This document shows, piece after piece, positions 18,172-27,251 of a stretch of DNA of 64,000 nucleotides. This stretch comes from an uncultured SAR86 cluster bacterium (GTDB lineage: Bacteria > Pseudomonadota > Gammaproteobacteria > Magnimaribacterales > AG-339-G14): positions 1-64,000 of the forward strand of contig CABZES010000001.1 of NCBI GenBank assembly GCA_902524805.1. Reading direction: 5' to 3'. The first letter of the stretch is position 1; every line of letters begins with the position of its first letter. The notes beneath the pieces are model-generated. The model was given only the letters and a program-made list of their open reading frames with translations. It had not been told where the DNA came from and ran no database searches. Both the position numbers and the translations under genes were made by a program.

Positions 18172-18774
18172 TCAGTTTTTGTTGTTGGTAATATTTAAAA
18201 ATCCGCGTTTTTTTTGAAGCAGGTTTTGGGCCTCTGATTCAAAATACCTAACTTTCCAATCAGGGCCAAGATCTGATTTTGGTTCAGAAACCATCATAAT
18301 TATTTTAAATTCCTTTTTGCTCGACTTTGGAAGTGAAGCTAAAAATTTTTTAGGTTCCATTACGGCTCTAGTCATTATTATTTTATCTTTTATTTTTTTT
18401 AAGTTTTCGACCCTTCCCTTTTCGATTTTTAAGTTTGATAGGCCAAGTTCTGCCTGAACATGCATCAAAAAAGAAACTTTTTTTTGATTTGGCTCCAACA
18501 AAGTTACCTTTTTTTTGCTCTCTAAAATGCTTACTACTATTCCTGGCAGTCCTGCTCCCGTTCCTACATCTAATATTTCATTTTCATCTAAAAGTGGGGT
18601 TATACAAGCACAGTCAAATATATGTTCGTTAATTTGCTCTTTGTTGGTGTTTCTTGATACCAAATTTCTCGTAGAGTTCCACTTTAAGACTAGCTCAGCA
18701 TATTGCTCTAAAATATTAATTTCCCTAAAGTTTATTTTTAAGTTTGTTTTTTCAAACAGAGCTGCTAGAGACAT
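18172..18774 (-). CDS. rsmG: 16S rRNA (guanine527-N7)-methyltransferase RsmG
   Basis: The 200-residue SAM-dependent methyltransferase modifies G527 of 16S rRNA. The SAM-binding motif is [17 protein letters not shown], followed by [15 protein letters not shown] and [14 protein letters not shown]. Its start lies inside the last 23 bases of mnmG, so the two are translationally coupled. It forms the conserved mnmG-rsmG-parA-parB group. Confidence 0.93.
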   Translation of the reverse strand: MSLAALFEKTNLKINFREINILEQYAELVLKWNSTRNLVSRNTNKEQINEHIFDCACITPLLDENEILDVGTGAGLPGIVVSILESKKKVTLLEPNQKKVSFLMHVQAELGLSNLKIEKGRVENLKKIKDKIIMTRAVMEPKKFLASLPKSSKKEFKIIMMVSEPKSDLGPDWKVRYFESEAQNLLQKKRGFLNITNNKN

Positions 18775-20638
18775 CCACTTTTTTCCAATTCTCTGTTTTC
18801 TTTAAATGAACCAACAATAAAGAAATGGTTGCAGGTGTTATCCCTGGAATTCTCTGAGCGTGAGCAATTGTTCTTGGCCTCACGTCTAAAAGTTTTTGTT
18901 TTGATTCGTTAGACAAGCCTTTTATTTTTTCATATGACATTTTTTCTGGAATCAAAGCATTTTCATTATTTAGTATTTTTTTTATTTCTTTCTTTTGGCG
19001 AGCGATATACCCTGCGTATTTTTCTTCTGTTACAACATCAAGAAAGATTTCTTCAGAAGCTTTCTTAATTTTTAATTTTTCGCAAAGTTCAACATAATTT
19101 ACTTCGGGTCGCTTGAGAGCCTCCAATGCTGTTATCTTTTGCTGGCTTTTCTGGCTGTTTGAGTTGGATTGCTTTGGAAGATCTTCTCTTTTTATCTTTA
19201 AAGAAGCTAACCTTTGTTTTTCTTTAGCAATTAGGTTCATTTTATTTTGGAATTTTTTCCATCTTTCGTCATTAATTAAACCCATTTTTTGAGCAATTGG
19301 AGTTAGCCGCTGATCTGCATTGTCTTCTCTTAGCAGTAATCGATGTTCTGCCCTGCTTGTAAACATTCTGTATGGCTCCTTAGTGCCTAATGTAACTAAA
19401 TCATCTATTAGAACGCCTATGTAGCTCTCGTCTCTTGGAGATACCCAGGGTTCCTGATCATCTATAGAGAGACATGCGTTTATTCCAGCAACTATTCCTT
19501 GCGCTGCTGCTTCTTCATATCCTGTTGTGCCATTTATTTGGCCTGCAAAATAGAGGTTTTTTATTTTTTTTGTTTCTAAAGAATGTTTAAGCTCTCTTGG
19601 ATCAAAAAAATCGTATTCTACTGCGTAGCCATATTGCTCTATTTTTGCTTTTTCAAATCCGGGAATTGAGAATATCATTTGTTCTTGAATTTCTGCAGGC
19701 ATGCTTGTTGAAATACCATTTGGATAAACTAAATCCGAATTTAAGCCTTCAGGCTCTATAAAAATTTGATGTGAAACTTTATCGGCAAACCTATAAATCT
19801 TATCTTCTATGGAAGGACAGTAACGAGGACCAACTCCTTCTATTTTTCCTGAGAACATTGGCGATTTATCTATACCTTTTTTTATAAATTCATGAGTTTT
19901 CTCGGTTGTTCTGGTTAAGAAGCAGCTTATTTGTTTGGGGTGAATTTTGGGTGTGTTTAAAAATGACATTGTTGGTCTAGGATTGTCTCCCGGTTGCTCT
20001 ATTGTTTTACTCCAGTCTATTGAATTGATATTCAGTCTAGGAGGTGTTCCTGTTTTTAATCTACCGGTTTTTAGATCTAAATCTGACAAAAAATTAGCCA
20101 AGTTTTTTGAAGAATGTTCTCCTACTCTCCCGCCTTCTAAAGACTCATCTCCAGTAAATAACTTACCGTTAAGAAAAGTTCCAGCAGTCAGAATTACTTT
20201 ATTGGAATAGACTTTTTTATCGTTTTCCAAAACAACTCCAGAAACTTCAGAGTCCTTGATTAAAAGCTCTTTAACTTCTGATTCTACTACAGTTAGTAAG
20301 TGTTCACTATTTATTATACTCTTTACTGAATAGGAATAAAGTTCTCTATCTGATTGTGATCTTGTAGCTCTAACCGCTGGACCTTTTGAAGAATTCAATA
20401 CTCTGAAATGAATTCCTGCCTTGTCTGCGCTCATGGCCATCAAACCGCCCATGGCATCAATCTCTCTTACGAGATGACTCTTACCAATGCCTCCTATCGC
20501 CGGGTTGCAGGACATCTTACCAATTGCCTTTTCAGACTGAGTAATAAGGCAAGTCTTCTTTCCATATCTTGCGCACACAAAAGCCGCTTCTGCGCCTGCA
20601 TGCCCTCCACCTATAACTATGATTTCAAAGTTACTCAT
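18752..20638 (-). CDS. mnmG: tRNA uridine-5-carboxymethylaminomethyl modification enzyme MnmG
   Basis: The 628-residue FAD protein works with MnmE to add the cmnm5 group to U34 of several tRNAs. The N-terminal dinucleotide fold reads [25 protein letters not shown], with [26 protein letters not shown] as a family signature and GTFLNGKL further on. The helical C-terminal part ([39 protein letters not shown]) binds tRNA and MnmE. Its partner gene mnmE lies upstream across a 244-base AT-rich gap. Length is normal. Confidence 0.97.
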   Translation of the reverse strand: MSNFEIIVIGGGHAGAEAAFVCARYGKKTCLITQSEKAIGKMSCNPAIGGIGKSHLVREIDAMGGLMAMSADKAGIHFRVLNSSKGPAVRATRSQSDRELYSYSVKSIINSEHLLTVVESEVKELLIKDSEVSGVVLENDKKVYSNKVILTAGTFLNGKLFTGDESLEGGRVGEHSSKNLANFLSDLDLKTGRLKTGTPPRLNINSIDWSKTIEQPGDNPRPTMSFLNTPKIHPKQISCFLTRTTEKTHEFIKKGIDKSPMFSGKIEGVGPRYCPSIEDKIYRFADKVSHQIFIEPEGLNSDLVYPNGISTSMPAEIQEQMIFSIPGFEKAKIEQYGYAVEYDFFDPRELKHSLETKKIKNLYFAGQINGTTGYEEAAAQGIVAGINACLSIDDQEPWVSPRDESYIGVLIDDLVTLGTKEPYRMFTSRAEHRLLLREDNADQRLTPIAQKMGLINDERWKKFQNKMNLIAKEKQRLASLKIKREDLPKQSNSNSQKSQQKITALEALKRPEVNYVELCEKLKIKKASEEIFLDVVTEEKYAGYIARQKKEIKKILNNENALIPEKMSYEKIKGLSNESKQKLLDVRPRTIAHAQRIPGITPATISLLLVHLKKTENWKKVDVSSSSV

Positions 20639-20882
20639 TACTTTATAAATTATATTGTTTATATATTTATATATATATTCATATTGTTGTTGTTATTGTT
20701 GGCATTAAGGTTTTCTGTTGATAACTCTTAAAACGCAACTATAAAACAGATCCGGGGATTTAAAAACCTTGTTTATAAAAAGATACTTTGTTTGTGGAAA
20801 AATTGTAAATTTGTGTTAGTAAAATAGAGAGGCAGATTTTGAAAAAAACCAACCAACAACTAACTAACAAATATTCAACAAT
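20639..20882. other. AT-rich intergenic region between mnmG and mnmE
   Basis: This 244-base gap has no gene. It includes a TA-rich run (20640-20700), a TGTTGATAACT element near 20717 and the segment GATCCGGGGATTTAAAAACC at about 20751-20770. That segment is reminiscent of the AT-rich left edge of oriC in enterobacteria, which also lies next to mnmG. No perfect DnaA box is visible here, unlike at 24640-24760. It probably contains the mnmG promoter; an origin relic is only a possibility. Confidence 0.35.
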
Positions 20883-22193
20883 TTATTTGCCAATACAAAA
20901 ACTGGAAAAGATTTCCCCTAGCAGGTCGTCCGAAGAATAAGGGTTTTGAATTTGACCTAAAAGATCGCTTGCCATTTTTAAATGTTCTGCACATAGCTCT
21001 ATAGAGCTCTCATCACACATGCTCTCAGCTACAAGAGACTCTTTCAAAGAAAGGGTTAATAGTTTTGAATGCCTAGATCTTGCTGAAAACCCATTTAAAG
21101 CTTTATTCTTATTAAAGAAGACAGCGCTTATTAAAACTTCTTCGAGCTCTTGTATATTTTCTTCAAACTTAGCCGAAATATAAAGCTGATTTTCTAACCT
21201 CTCTTTCGATAAGTCGCTTTTATTAATAACTTTTATGACCTTCAGTTCTTTTGGATAGGACATCTCATACTCTAAATTTTTAGGATCCCTAAGCTCGATT
21301 ACAAGATTTGCTTCTTTTAAAGCCTCCTTGGCTCTATCAGCTCCAATTTTTTCGAGTGTGCCTTGCTGTTTTGTGCTAAAGCCCGCAGAATCTATAAATT
21401 CGAATTTTATTCCTTGAATTTTAACAGATTTAGAGACCAGATCTCTGGTAGTTCCAGGTATTTCAGAGACGATAGATGTATTATTTTTAGTTAATATATT
21501 CATTAATGTAGATTTTCCCGCATTTTCTGGACCAGTAATGATGGTCTTAACCCCCTCACCTACAAGTATTGCGTCTTCTATCTTACTGTTAAATTCTGCT
21601 AAAGTGCTGTTAAAAGCTTTGATTTTAGTCTTAAGTCTCGATAAATCAATATTTGTTTCTTGATCATTGAAATCTATTTCTCCCTCAGTTTCTGCTCTTA
21701 GTTTCTTCAAACCTAAAATTATTTTATTTATTTCTTTTTGAAACTCACCTTTAAGAGATTTATTCACCATTTTTATTTCTTCCAGGGATTCGGAAGAAAT
21801 AAGATCAGAAATTGCTTCTGCTTCAATAAGGCTAATTTTTTCATTCAAATAGGCGCGCATAGTAAATTCGCCTGGTTCTGCATATCTGCACCCCAAATCA
21901 TTTAAGAAAGACAAAACAAGCTCTACAATTATGGGATTACCATGACAAGAAATCTCAATAGTGTCTTCGCCAGTATAAGAATTAGGAAAAAGATAAGAAG
22001 TAAGCACACACTTTTCTTTAATTCCCTTCTTTAATGGAATTTCAGCAATAATGACTTTTTTGTGTTTTATCTCCTTTTTGGTTATTTTTTTAAATATTTT
22101 GGGACAATCTTTGCCGGAAACTCTAATACAGGAGATGGCACCAGACCCCAGGGGGGAGGAGCACGCAATTATTGTGTCTTCGAAATTTATCAA
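20883..22193 (-). CDS. mnmE: tRNA modification GTPase MnmE
   Basis: The 436-residue GTPase partners MnmG in U34 modification. It has an N-terminal folate-binding domain (DTIIACSSPLGSGAISCIRVSG; SYTGEDTIEISCHGN) and a helical region. An inserted G domain carries GPENAGKST (G1), GTTRD (G2), DSAGF (G3) and NKSD (G4), and the protein ends with the conserved CIGK containing the catalytic-site cysteine. The start is TTG at 22193, three bases after the yidC stop, so the genes are likely co-transcribed. It is slightly shorter than the E. coli protein. Confidence 0.96.
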   Translation of the reverse strand: MINFEDTIIACSSPLGSGAISCIRVSGKDCPKIFKKITKKEIKHKKVIIAEIPLKKGIKEKCVLTSYLFPNSYTGEDTIEISCHGNPIIVELVLSFLNDLGCRYAEPGEFTMRAYLNEKISLIEAEAISDLISSESLEEIKMVNKSLKGEFQKEINKIILGLKKLRAETEGEIDFNDQETNIDLSRLKTKIKAFNSTLAEFNSKIEDAILVGEGVKTIITGPENAGKSTLMNILTKNNTSIVSEIPGTTRDLVSKSVKIQGIKFEFIDSAGFSTKQQGTLEKIGADRAKEALKEANLVIELRDPKNLEYEMSYPKELKVIKVINKSDLSKERLENQLYISAKFEENIQELEEVLISAVFFNKNKALNGFSARSRHSKLLTLSLKESLVAESMCDESSIELCAEHLKMASDLLGQIQNPYSSDDLLGEIFSSFCIGK

Positions 22194-22196
22194 TTA

Positions 22197-23846
22197 CTAA
22201 GCGCTGGCTTTTTCTTTTCTGGGGCCATGCATAACCATTTGCACAGCAGAAACTAGGGAATTTAAAAACCAATAGAGCACTAATCCAGCAGGAAACAAGG
22301 CGAACAAAACACCAAATATAAGCGGCATATATTTAAACACATTAGCCTGAATTGGGTCTGCACCAACCGGTTGAGGCTGAAGTTGCTGCATTCCCCACAT
22401 GGCTGCCATATTAAGAATTGGCAAGATAAAAAAAGGATCTCGGGCGGATAAGTCTGTGATCCAAAACAAAAAAGGCGCATATCTAAGCTCTACTGTCTCT
22501 ATTAACACCCAATAAAAAGCCAGAAAAAAGGGCATTTGCATAAGCATTGGTAGACAGCCGAGGGCCGGATTTACTTTTTCTTTTTTATAAAGCTCCATCA
22601 TTGCCTTCGATAGGGCTTGCCTGTCATCAGCATGTCTTTCTTGAATTTCTTGCATCTTCGGCTGAACAGCTCTCATTTTTCCCATGTTTCGGTATGAAAC
22701 CATCGAAAGAGGCCATAGTAGAAGCTTGATAAGAATGGTGACTAAAACTATTGACCAGCCCCAATTTCCAGTCAAATCAAAGAAAACCGTCATCGCAGAG
22801 TACATTGGCTGACCAATCCACCACAACCAACCATAATCAACCGCTAAATCCAGCTCCGGATGAGCTTTTTGAAGTTCTTTTTTTATCTTAGGGCCAAAAT
22901 ATACTTTCTGATTAAAAGAAACCTCATTATTTGGTGAAATAGAACTTGTCTCTCCTACTAAACCGACAGAGTAAATATCAGATTTAGAACTTTTTCTTGC
23001 TTGAAATATTAAGTTCGTTCCTTCTTCAGGAATAATAGAGCTAATAAAATAATGCTCAAGCATAGAAACCCAACCTTTAGTAGATAGCTCTCTATATGAA
23101 TCTTCATTTAAATTTGAAAAAGATATTTTGTTGTAGTTATCTGAAGAGGTTTGAAAAGCAGGGCCCAAATACGCAAAACTTGCTGGATTAAAAATAGAAC
23201 TTTCATCAGCATATAAATCGACACTTGATCTGTCTATTTTTGAGAAGGGCGCAAATGTAACTTCAGTATTTGAAAGATTTAAAATGCTGTCTGTTACTGA
23301 AACAAAATAATCGTCATTTTTAAAACTAAAAGTTTTTTTAAAAATTAAATCTTTTTCTCTTTTTTCTAATACAACAAAAGTTTTATTATTAGAGTTGTAT
23401 TTTTCTTTGACAGAAAAGAGATTATCTTTTGGATTTAATTCTTTATTTAAAAATTCAAAACCACTTAATTGTGAATATTTTTCAGCGCCGCACTTATTGA
23501 ATAAAACTTTTTTTTCTGAAGAATTAATTTCAGTAGGGTAGTTATCTAATGTGGCTTTAACTATTTCGCCTTTGTTAAGATCTATATCTAAAGACCAATA
23601 GGGAGTCCTTAAAGTTTCTATATTTTCTAATGAGCAAATTTCGGTTAAGGGCTCTTTATACGAAAGATCTTCATTAAACGGAGTTGACTCTTGGTAATCG
23701 TTTGAAGGCCCTGTAAGTGAGCGCCCACTATCACTGTATGTATCATCTATGCTGCTATTATCTGAAGGCGGATCCCATCTTATAAGCAAAAAATAAGAGA
23801 AAATCAAAATCGAAAACATTAAAAAATATCTTTGAAAATTCTCCAT
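22197..23846 (-). CDS. yidC: Membrane protein insertase YidC
   Basis: The 549-residue insertase begins with a membrane anchor (YFLMFSILIFSYFLLI) and a long periplasmic beta-sandwich domain to about residue 330. The Oxa1 core follows (YSAMTVFFDLTGNWGWSIVLVTILIKLLLWPLS; KYMPLIFGVLFALFPAGLVLYWFLN), which inserts proteins such as AtpE. This is the gammaproteobacterial form with the large periplasmic domain. It follows yidD by two bases in the rpmH-rnpA-yidD-yidC-mnmE string. Confidence 0.96.
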   Translation of the reverse strand: MENFQRYFLMFSILIFSYFLLIRWDPPSDNSSIDDTYSDSGRSLTGPSNDYQESTPFNEDLSYKEPLTEICSLENIETLRTPYWSLDIDLNKGEIVKATLDNYPTEINSSEKKVLFNKCGAEKYSQLSGFEFLNKELNPKDNLFSVKEKYNSNNKTFVVLEKREKDLIFKKTFSFKNDDYFVSVTDSILNLSNTEVTFAPFSKIDRSSVDLYADESSIFNPASFAYLGPAFQTSSDNYNKISFSNLNEDSYRELSTKGWVSMLEHYFISSIIPEEGTNLIFQARKSSKSDIYSVGLVGETSSISPNNEVSFNQKVYFGPKIKKELQKAHPELDLAVDYGWLWWIGQPMYSAMTVFFDLTGNWGWSIVLVTILIKLLLWPLSMVSYRNMGKMRAVQPKMQEIQERHADDRQALSKAMMELYKKEKVNPALGCLPMLMQMPFFLAFYWVLIETVELRYAPFLFWITDLSARDPFFILPILNMAAMWGMQQLQPQPVGADPIQANVFKYMPLIFGVLFALFPAGLVLYWFLNSLVSAVQMVMHGPRKEKASA

Positions 23847-23849
23847 TAT

Positions 23850-24107
23850 TTATTCCTTCTCAGGCACATTATCTATGCCTTTGCCGCCCCAAGGGTGACA
23901 CTTTGATATTCTTTTTATTCCTAAAATTAAGCCCTTTTTTAGTCCATGAACTTTTAAGCTTTCAATAAAATAGGCGCTGCAAGTTGGGTGATATCGGCAG
24001 TTGTTTCCAATTAGAGGACTTATAAAAATTTGATAAAATCTAATTACAAGAATTAGTGTTTTAGAACAAAGCAGACTAATTATATTATTCATTATTTGCA
24101 AACGCAC
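23850..24107 (-). CDS. yidD: Membrane protein insertion efficiency factor YidD
   Basis: The 85-residue protein shows the family signature ([22 protein letters not shown]) followed by [28 protein letters not shown]. The three cysteines of the family are present. It begins immediately at the end of rnpA and ends two bases before yidC. YidD aids membrane protein insertion with YidC. An in-frame start slightly downstream at MNNIISLL is also possible. Confidence 0.92.
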   Translation of the reverse strand: MRLQIMNNIISLLCSKTLILVIRFYQIFISPLIGNNCRYHPTCSAYFIESLKVHGLKKGLILGIKRISKCHPWGGKGIDNVPEKE

Positions 24108-24440
24108 TTAAGTAGAGAATTCTATCTTTCTTTTTAGTTCAGCGAAATTTTTTTTTATACTGGCTTTTTCAAAAGCGTCTATTTTTAAACCAACTAAAAA
24201 AATAATCTTAAATCCTTTTTTCGATTTAATTGTCTTGAGCATTTCTTTAGCCGCTCTTTTAGCATAATTTCTATCTACTGCTAGCTTGATATATTTTTTC
24301 GGATATATGAAACCATAATTGATCTCCTTAATAGATTGGAATAATACATAAGCTTTAAAAAAATCTGAGGAAATGACTAAATCCTTTTCTTTAAAAATTA
24401 AGTCAAAATCTGACTTGCTTTTCAATGAAACCAATTTCAA
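24108..24440 (-). CDS. rnpA: Ribonuclease P protein component
   Basis: The protein subunit of RNase P, which processes tRNA 5' ends, is recognised by the RNR motif region VDRNYAKRAAKEMLK and by LKSKSDFDLIFKEKD near the N-terminus. The ORF track starts at the ATG at 24533, which lies inside rpmH in another frame and would add about 31 residues unlike other RnpA proteins. The TTG at 24440, just after the rpmH stop, gives about 110 residues, the usual length, and I use it here. An overlapping long form, as known in Thermus, cannot be excluded. Confidence 0.85.
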   Translation of the reverse strand: MKLVSLKSKSDFDLIFKEKDLVISSDFFKAYVLFQSIKEINYGFIYPKKYIKLAVDRNYAKRAAKEMLKTIKSKKGFKIIFLVGLKIDAFEKASIKKNFAELKRKIEFST

Positions 24441-24444
24441 AGGA

Positions 24445-24579
24445 CTAAACAGTAAGGGATTTGCGGCCTTTGGTTCTTCTATTTTTAAGAACTGATTGTC
24501 CGCCAAGAGTTGAGGATCTTTTTCTAAATCCATGAGTCCTTTTTCTTTTAAGTTTGCTTGGTTGATAAGTTCTTTTCAT
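24445..24579 (-). CDS. rpmH: 50S ribosomal protein L34
   Basis: This 44-residue gene is too short for the supplied track. Translation from the ATG at 24579 gives [20 protein letters not shown], then a middle of unusual sequence ([18 protein letters not shown]) and RKSLTV before TAG. It matches L34 throughout. It is the first gene of the rpmH-rnpA-yidD-yidC-mnmE string, next to oriC. The long rnpA reading frame overlaps it out of frame. Confidence 0.95.
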   Translation of the reverse strand: MKRTYQPSKLKRKRTHGFRKRSSTLGGQSVLKNRRTKGRKSLTV

Positions 24580-24630
24580 GATTAAAATATTTAAGAATCG
24601 CAGATAATATATAATTTTTTAAAAAAATCA

Positions 24631-24665
24631 ATTAAAATAACTTATCTACAAGTTATCCACAATTT
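24631..24665 (+). repeat. 35-bp direct repeat with paired DnaA boxes, copy 1
   Basis: ATTAAAATAACTTATCTACA plus AGTTATCCACAATTT recurs exactly at 24702-24736, 71 bases further on, a spacing close to seven helical turns. Each copy holds TTATCTACA followed by TTATCCACA. Confidence 0.85.
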
Positions 24666-24701
24666 GTATAATTGATACTCTATAGTTTTTTAGAAAATTA
24701 A

Positions 24702-24736
24702 ATTAAAATAACTTATCTACAAGTTATCCACAATTT
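24702..24736 (+). repeat. 35-bp direct repeat with paired DnaA boxes, copy 2
   Basis: This is an identical second copy of the repeat at 24631-24665. A third DnaA box in the opposite orientation follows at 24752-24760, close to the start of dnaA. Confidence 0.85.
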
Positions 24737-24812
24737 ATTTAATGGATACCCTGTGGATAAGTTGATATAAAAGTAATACTATCTTAACAAATGTCTTTTT
24801 AGGAGAAAGATT

Positions 24813-26144
24813 TTGCAAATTTGGAACAAATGTAAAAAAAGCTTTGAAAGCAGCTTGCCAATAGAACAATATGCTACTTGGATAAACCCCTTAGAATTTG
24901 CTGAGTCAGAAAAGGTAAATGGCTTGCGCTCTTTTTATATTTTAGCCCCAAATGATTTTATTAAAGAATATATAAGGACAAATTTAGATCAAGATTTTAG
25001 AAAACAAATCGAAAAAGCTTCAGGATTAAAGAACTTTTCTTTGTCATATGAGCTTGCAAATACTTATAACTTATTGAATTTAAAGGAGAAAAAAAATAAT
25101 AAAACTTCATTATTCTCTAATAAAGAAAATTCCTTAATTTCTAATTTTACCTTTGAAGCTTTTGTAGAGGGAAAATCTAACAATGTTGCTCTTGCAGCTG
25201 CTAAACAAATCGCTGAAATGCCAGATGGTGCTTATAATCCATTATTCATATACGGTGGAGTTGGACTTGGAAAAACTCATTTAATGCACGCCGTTGGAAA
25301 TAAACTAAAGGAAAAAGACCCTTCAAAAAAAATTGTATACGTTCATTCTGAAAGATTTGTAGGGGACATGGTTAAATCTCTTCAACTTGGAGCAATAAAT
25401 GAGTTTAAAAACTTCTACAGAACAGTAGATGCTCTGCTGATTGACGATATTCAGTTTTTTGCGGGAAAAGAACAATCTCAAGAGGAGCTCTTTCATACTT
25501 TTAATGCCTTGCTAGAAGGCGGGCAGCAAATGATCTTAACTTGTGATAGATATCCAAAAGAAATTTCAGGATTAGAAGAAAGATTGAAATCAAGGTTGGG
25601 ATGGGGGCTGCCAGTAGTTATTGAGCCGCCTGAATTGGAGACAAGAGTTGCTATTCTTTTGAGTAAATCTGAAGAAATGGGCATTGAATTACCACAAGAT
25701 AGCGCTTTTTACATTGCTCAAAAAGTAAGATCGAATGTTAGAGAATTAGAAGGGTCGTTAAAGAGGGTAGGAGCTAATTCAAAATTTACTAACAGGCCGA
25801 TTGATGTAAACCTAATTAAAGAATCTCTTAAAGATTTGTTAGCAATTCAAGCTCGACAGGTTAGCATTGATAATATACAAAAGACGGTTTCAGATTACTA
25901 TAACATTAAGCTTTCAGACCTTCTTTCTAGTAAAAGAAACAGATCTTTAGCAAGGCCTAGACAACTGTCAATGAGCCTAGCAAAAGAATTAACAAATCAT
26001 AGCTTACCAGAAATTGGCGAATCTTTCGGTGGCAGAGATCATACAACGGTTCTTCATGCTTGCAGAAGAATATTAGCTCTTAGAGAAGAAGATACTGGCA
26101 TAGAAGAAGATTATAAAAAGTTAGTAAGAGCTCTAACTGCGTGA
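24813..26144 (+). CDS. dnaA: Chromosomal replication initiator DnaA
   Basis: The 443-residue initiator binds the boxes just upstream and melts the origin. The N-terminal domain begins [27 protein letters not shown] variable linker of about 30 residues precedes the AAA+ domain, with Walker A GGVGLGKT at 148-155 and Walker [11 protein letters not shown]. The C-terminal DNA-binding domain has [15 protein letters not shown]. The start is TTG at 24813, preceded by AGGAGAAAG. It heads a plus-strand dnaA-dnaN-recF-gyrB operon with three-base spacers. Confidence 0.98.
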   Translation: MQIWNKCKKSFESSLPIEQYATWINPLEFAESEKVNGLRSFYILAPNDFIKEYIRTNLDQDFRKQIEKASGLKNFSLSYELANTYNLLNLKEKKNNKTSLFSNKENSLISNFTFEAFVEGKSNNVALAAAKQIAEMPDGAYNPLFIYGGVGLGKTHLMHAVGNKLKEKDPSKKIVYVHSERFVGDMVKSLQLGAINEFKNFYRTVDALLIDDIQFFAGKEQSQEELFHTFNALLEGGQQMILTCDRYPKEISGLEERLKSRLGWGLPVVIEPPELETRVAILLSKSEEMGIELPQDSAFYIAQKVRSNVRELEGSLKRVGANSKFTNRPIDVNLIKESLKDLLAIQARQVSIDNIQKTVSDYYNIKLSDLLSSKRNRSLARPRQLSMSLAKELTNHSLPEIGESFGGRDHTTVLHACRRILALREEDTGIEEDYKKLVRALTA

Positions 26145-26147
26145 AAA

Positions 26148-27248
26148 ATGAAATTTACTGTTGAAAAAAAAAATATATCTGAAGCTTTGAGCCTTGTTGC
26201 GTCTGTTGCAGAAAAACGCCAATCTATTCCAGTACTTTCTAATATTTTATTAAAAGCTGAAATAGATGGATTAACTCTCATAGCAACAGATCTTGAAATA
26301 GAGCTTACTTTTAAAATTTCTAAAATTGAGCTTATTGATAAAGGAGAAACTACGGTTTCAGCAAGAAAACTAGCAGATCTTATTAGGTCCGTGCCTGAAG
26401 AAACTGTATTGACTTTTGAATTAATTGAAAACCAGTTAGAAATAAGTGCGTTAAAATTTCAGGCAGACTTTTCAACTTTACCTGTTGGAGATTTTCCAGT
26501 TACAGAAATTCAAGAATTTGAAAGAGAAGTCGCCCTACCTGGAAAAGAATTATCAGATTTAATTGAAAAAACGTCTTTTGCTATGGCTTCACAAGATGTC
26601 AGATATTATTTAAATGGAATTCTACTAGAAGTATCACCTTCTCAAATAAACGTTGTAGCGACAGATGGGCATAGATTGGCATGGTCTTCTTGTAAAATAA
26701 AGACAGATTTTACTGATGAAAAAATTATAATTCCAAGAAAATCAGCTCTAGAATTACAAAAATTACTTAATCTCTATCCTGATAATGTGAATATAGCTTT
26801 CAATTCGAATCAACTAAAAATTTTTTCAGATGAATATACTTTTATTTCAAAACTTATAGAAGGGTCTTATCCAGACTATGAAAAAGTCTTTCCAAAAGGG
26901 GCAGAACAAAAATTAAAAGCAAATAAGTCCTTAATTCAAACAGCTCTTAACAGGGCTGCAGTGTTATCTAATGAAAAGTACAGAGGGGTAAAATTTATCT
27001 TAGAAAAAGATAATTTAAAAATTTGTGCTAATAACCCAAGCAAAGAAAGCGCTGAGGAAGAGGTTTTAGTTGAATATTCTGGAGATTCTTTTGAAATAGG
27101 CTTTAATATTTCATATGTTCAGGAATCGCTATCCGTTATTTCAAATAATGAAGTTGAATTTATTTTTTTCGGTTCAGAAAATTCTTGTTTAGTAAAAAAT
27201 ATAGATGACGAAAGCTTGATACACGTAATCATGCCAATGAGATTATGA
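26148..27248 (+). CDS. dnaN: DNA polymerase III sliding clamp subunit beta
   Basis: The 366-residue clamp encircles DNA and tethers polymerase III. The three repeated clamp domains are visible, with VAEKRQSIPVLSNILL, VRYYLNGILLEV and ATDGHRLAW, and it ends with the canonical VIMPMRL. It begins three bases after dnaA and ends three bases before recF. Length matches the family exactly. Confidence 0.97.
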   Translation: MKFTVEKKNISEALSLVASVAEKRQSIPVLSNILLKAEIDGLTLIATDLEIELTFKISKIELIDKGETTVSARKLADLIRSVPEETVLTFELIENQLEISALKFQADFSTLPVGDFPVTEIQEFEREVALPGKELSDLIEKTSFAMASQDVRYYLNGILLEVSPSQINVVATDGHRLAWSSCKIKTDFTDEKIIIPRKSALELQKLLNLYPDNVNIAFNSNQLKIFSDEYTFISKLIEGSYPDYEKVFPKGAEQKLKANKSLIQTALNRAAVLSNEKYRGVKFILEKDNLKICANNPSKESAEEEVLVEYSGDSFEIGFNISYVQESLSVISNNEVEFIFFGSENSCLVKNIDDESLIHVIMPMRL

Positions 27249-27251
27249 TAA

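Larger units (their letters stand above)
24580..24812. other. oriC: Chromosomal replication origin oriC
   Basis: The region between rpmH and dnaA is very AT-rich. It contains three perfect DnaA boxes: TTATCCACA at 24653-24661 and 24724-24732, and its inverse TGTGGATAA at 24752-24760. Two related boxes, TTATCTACA, lie at 24642-24650 and 24713-24721. A 35-base direct repeat carries the paired boxes twice. The position between rpmH and dnaA is that of oriC in pseudomonads and many bacteria. A candidate unwinding region is the A/T run at 24604-24640. The dnaA promoter must also lie here, so autoregulation by DnaA is likely. Confidence 0.88.

Noticed and set aside
22280-22480. 66-residue ORF on the yidC strand.
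   Set aside because: It is a shadow frame inside the Oxa1 core of yidC with no independent signals.
24604-24760. Repeats near dnaA as an iteron-type plasmid origin.
   Set aside because: The boxes are DnaA boxes in the normal chromosomal rpmH-dnaA gap, with no rep gene.
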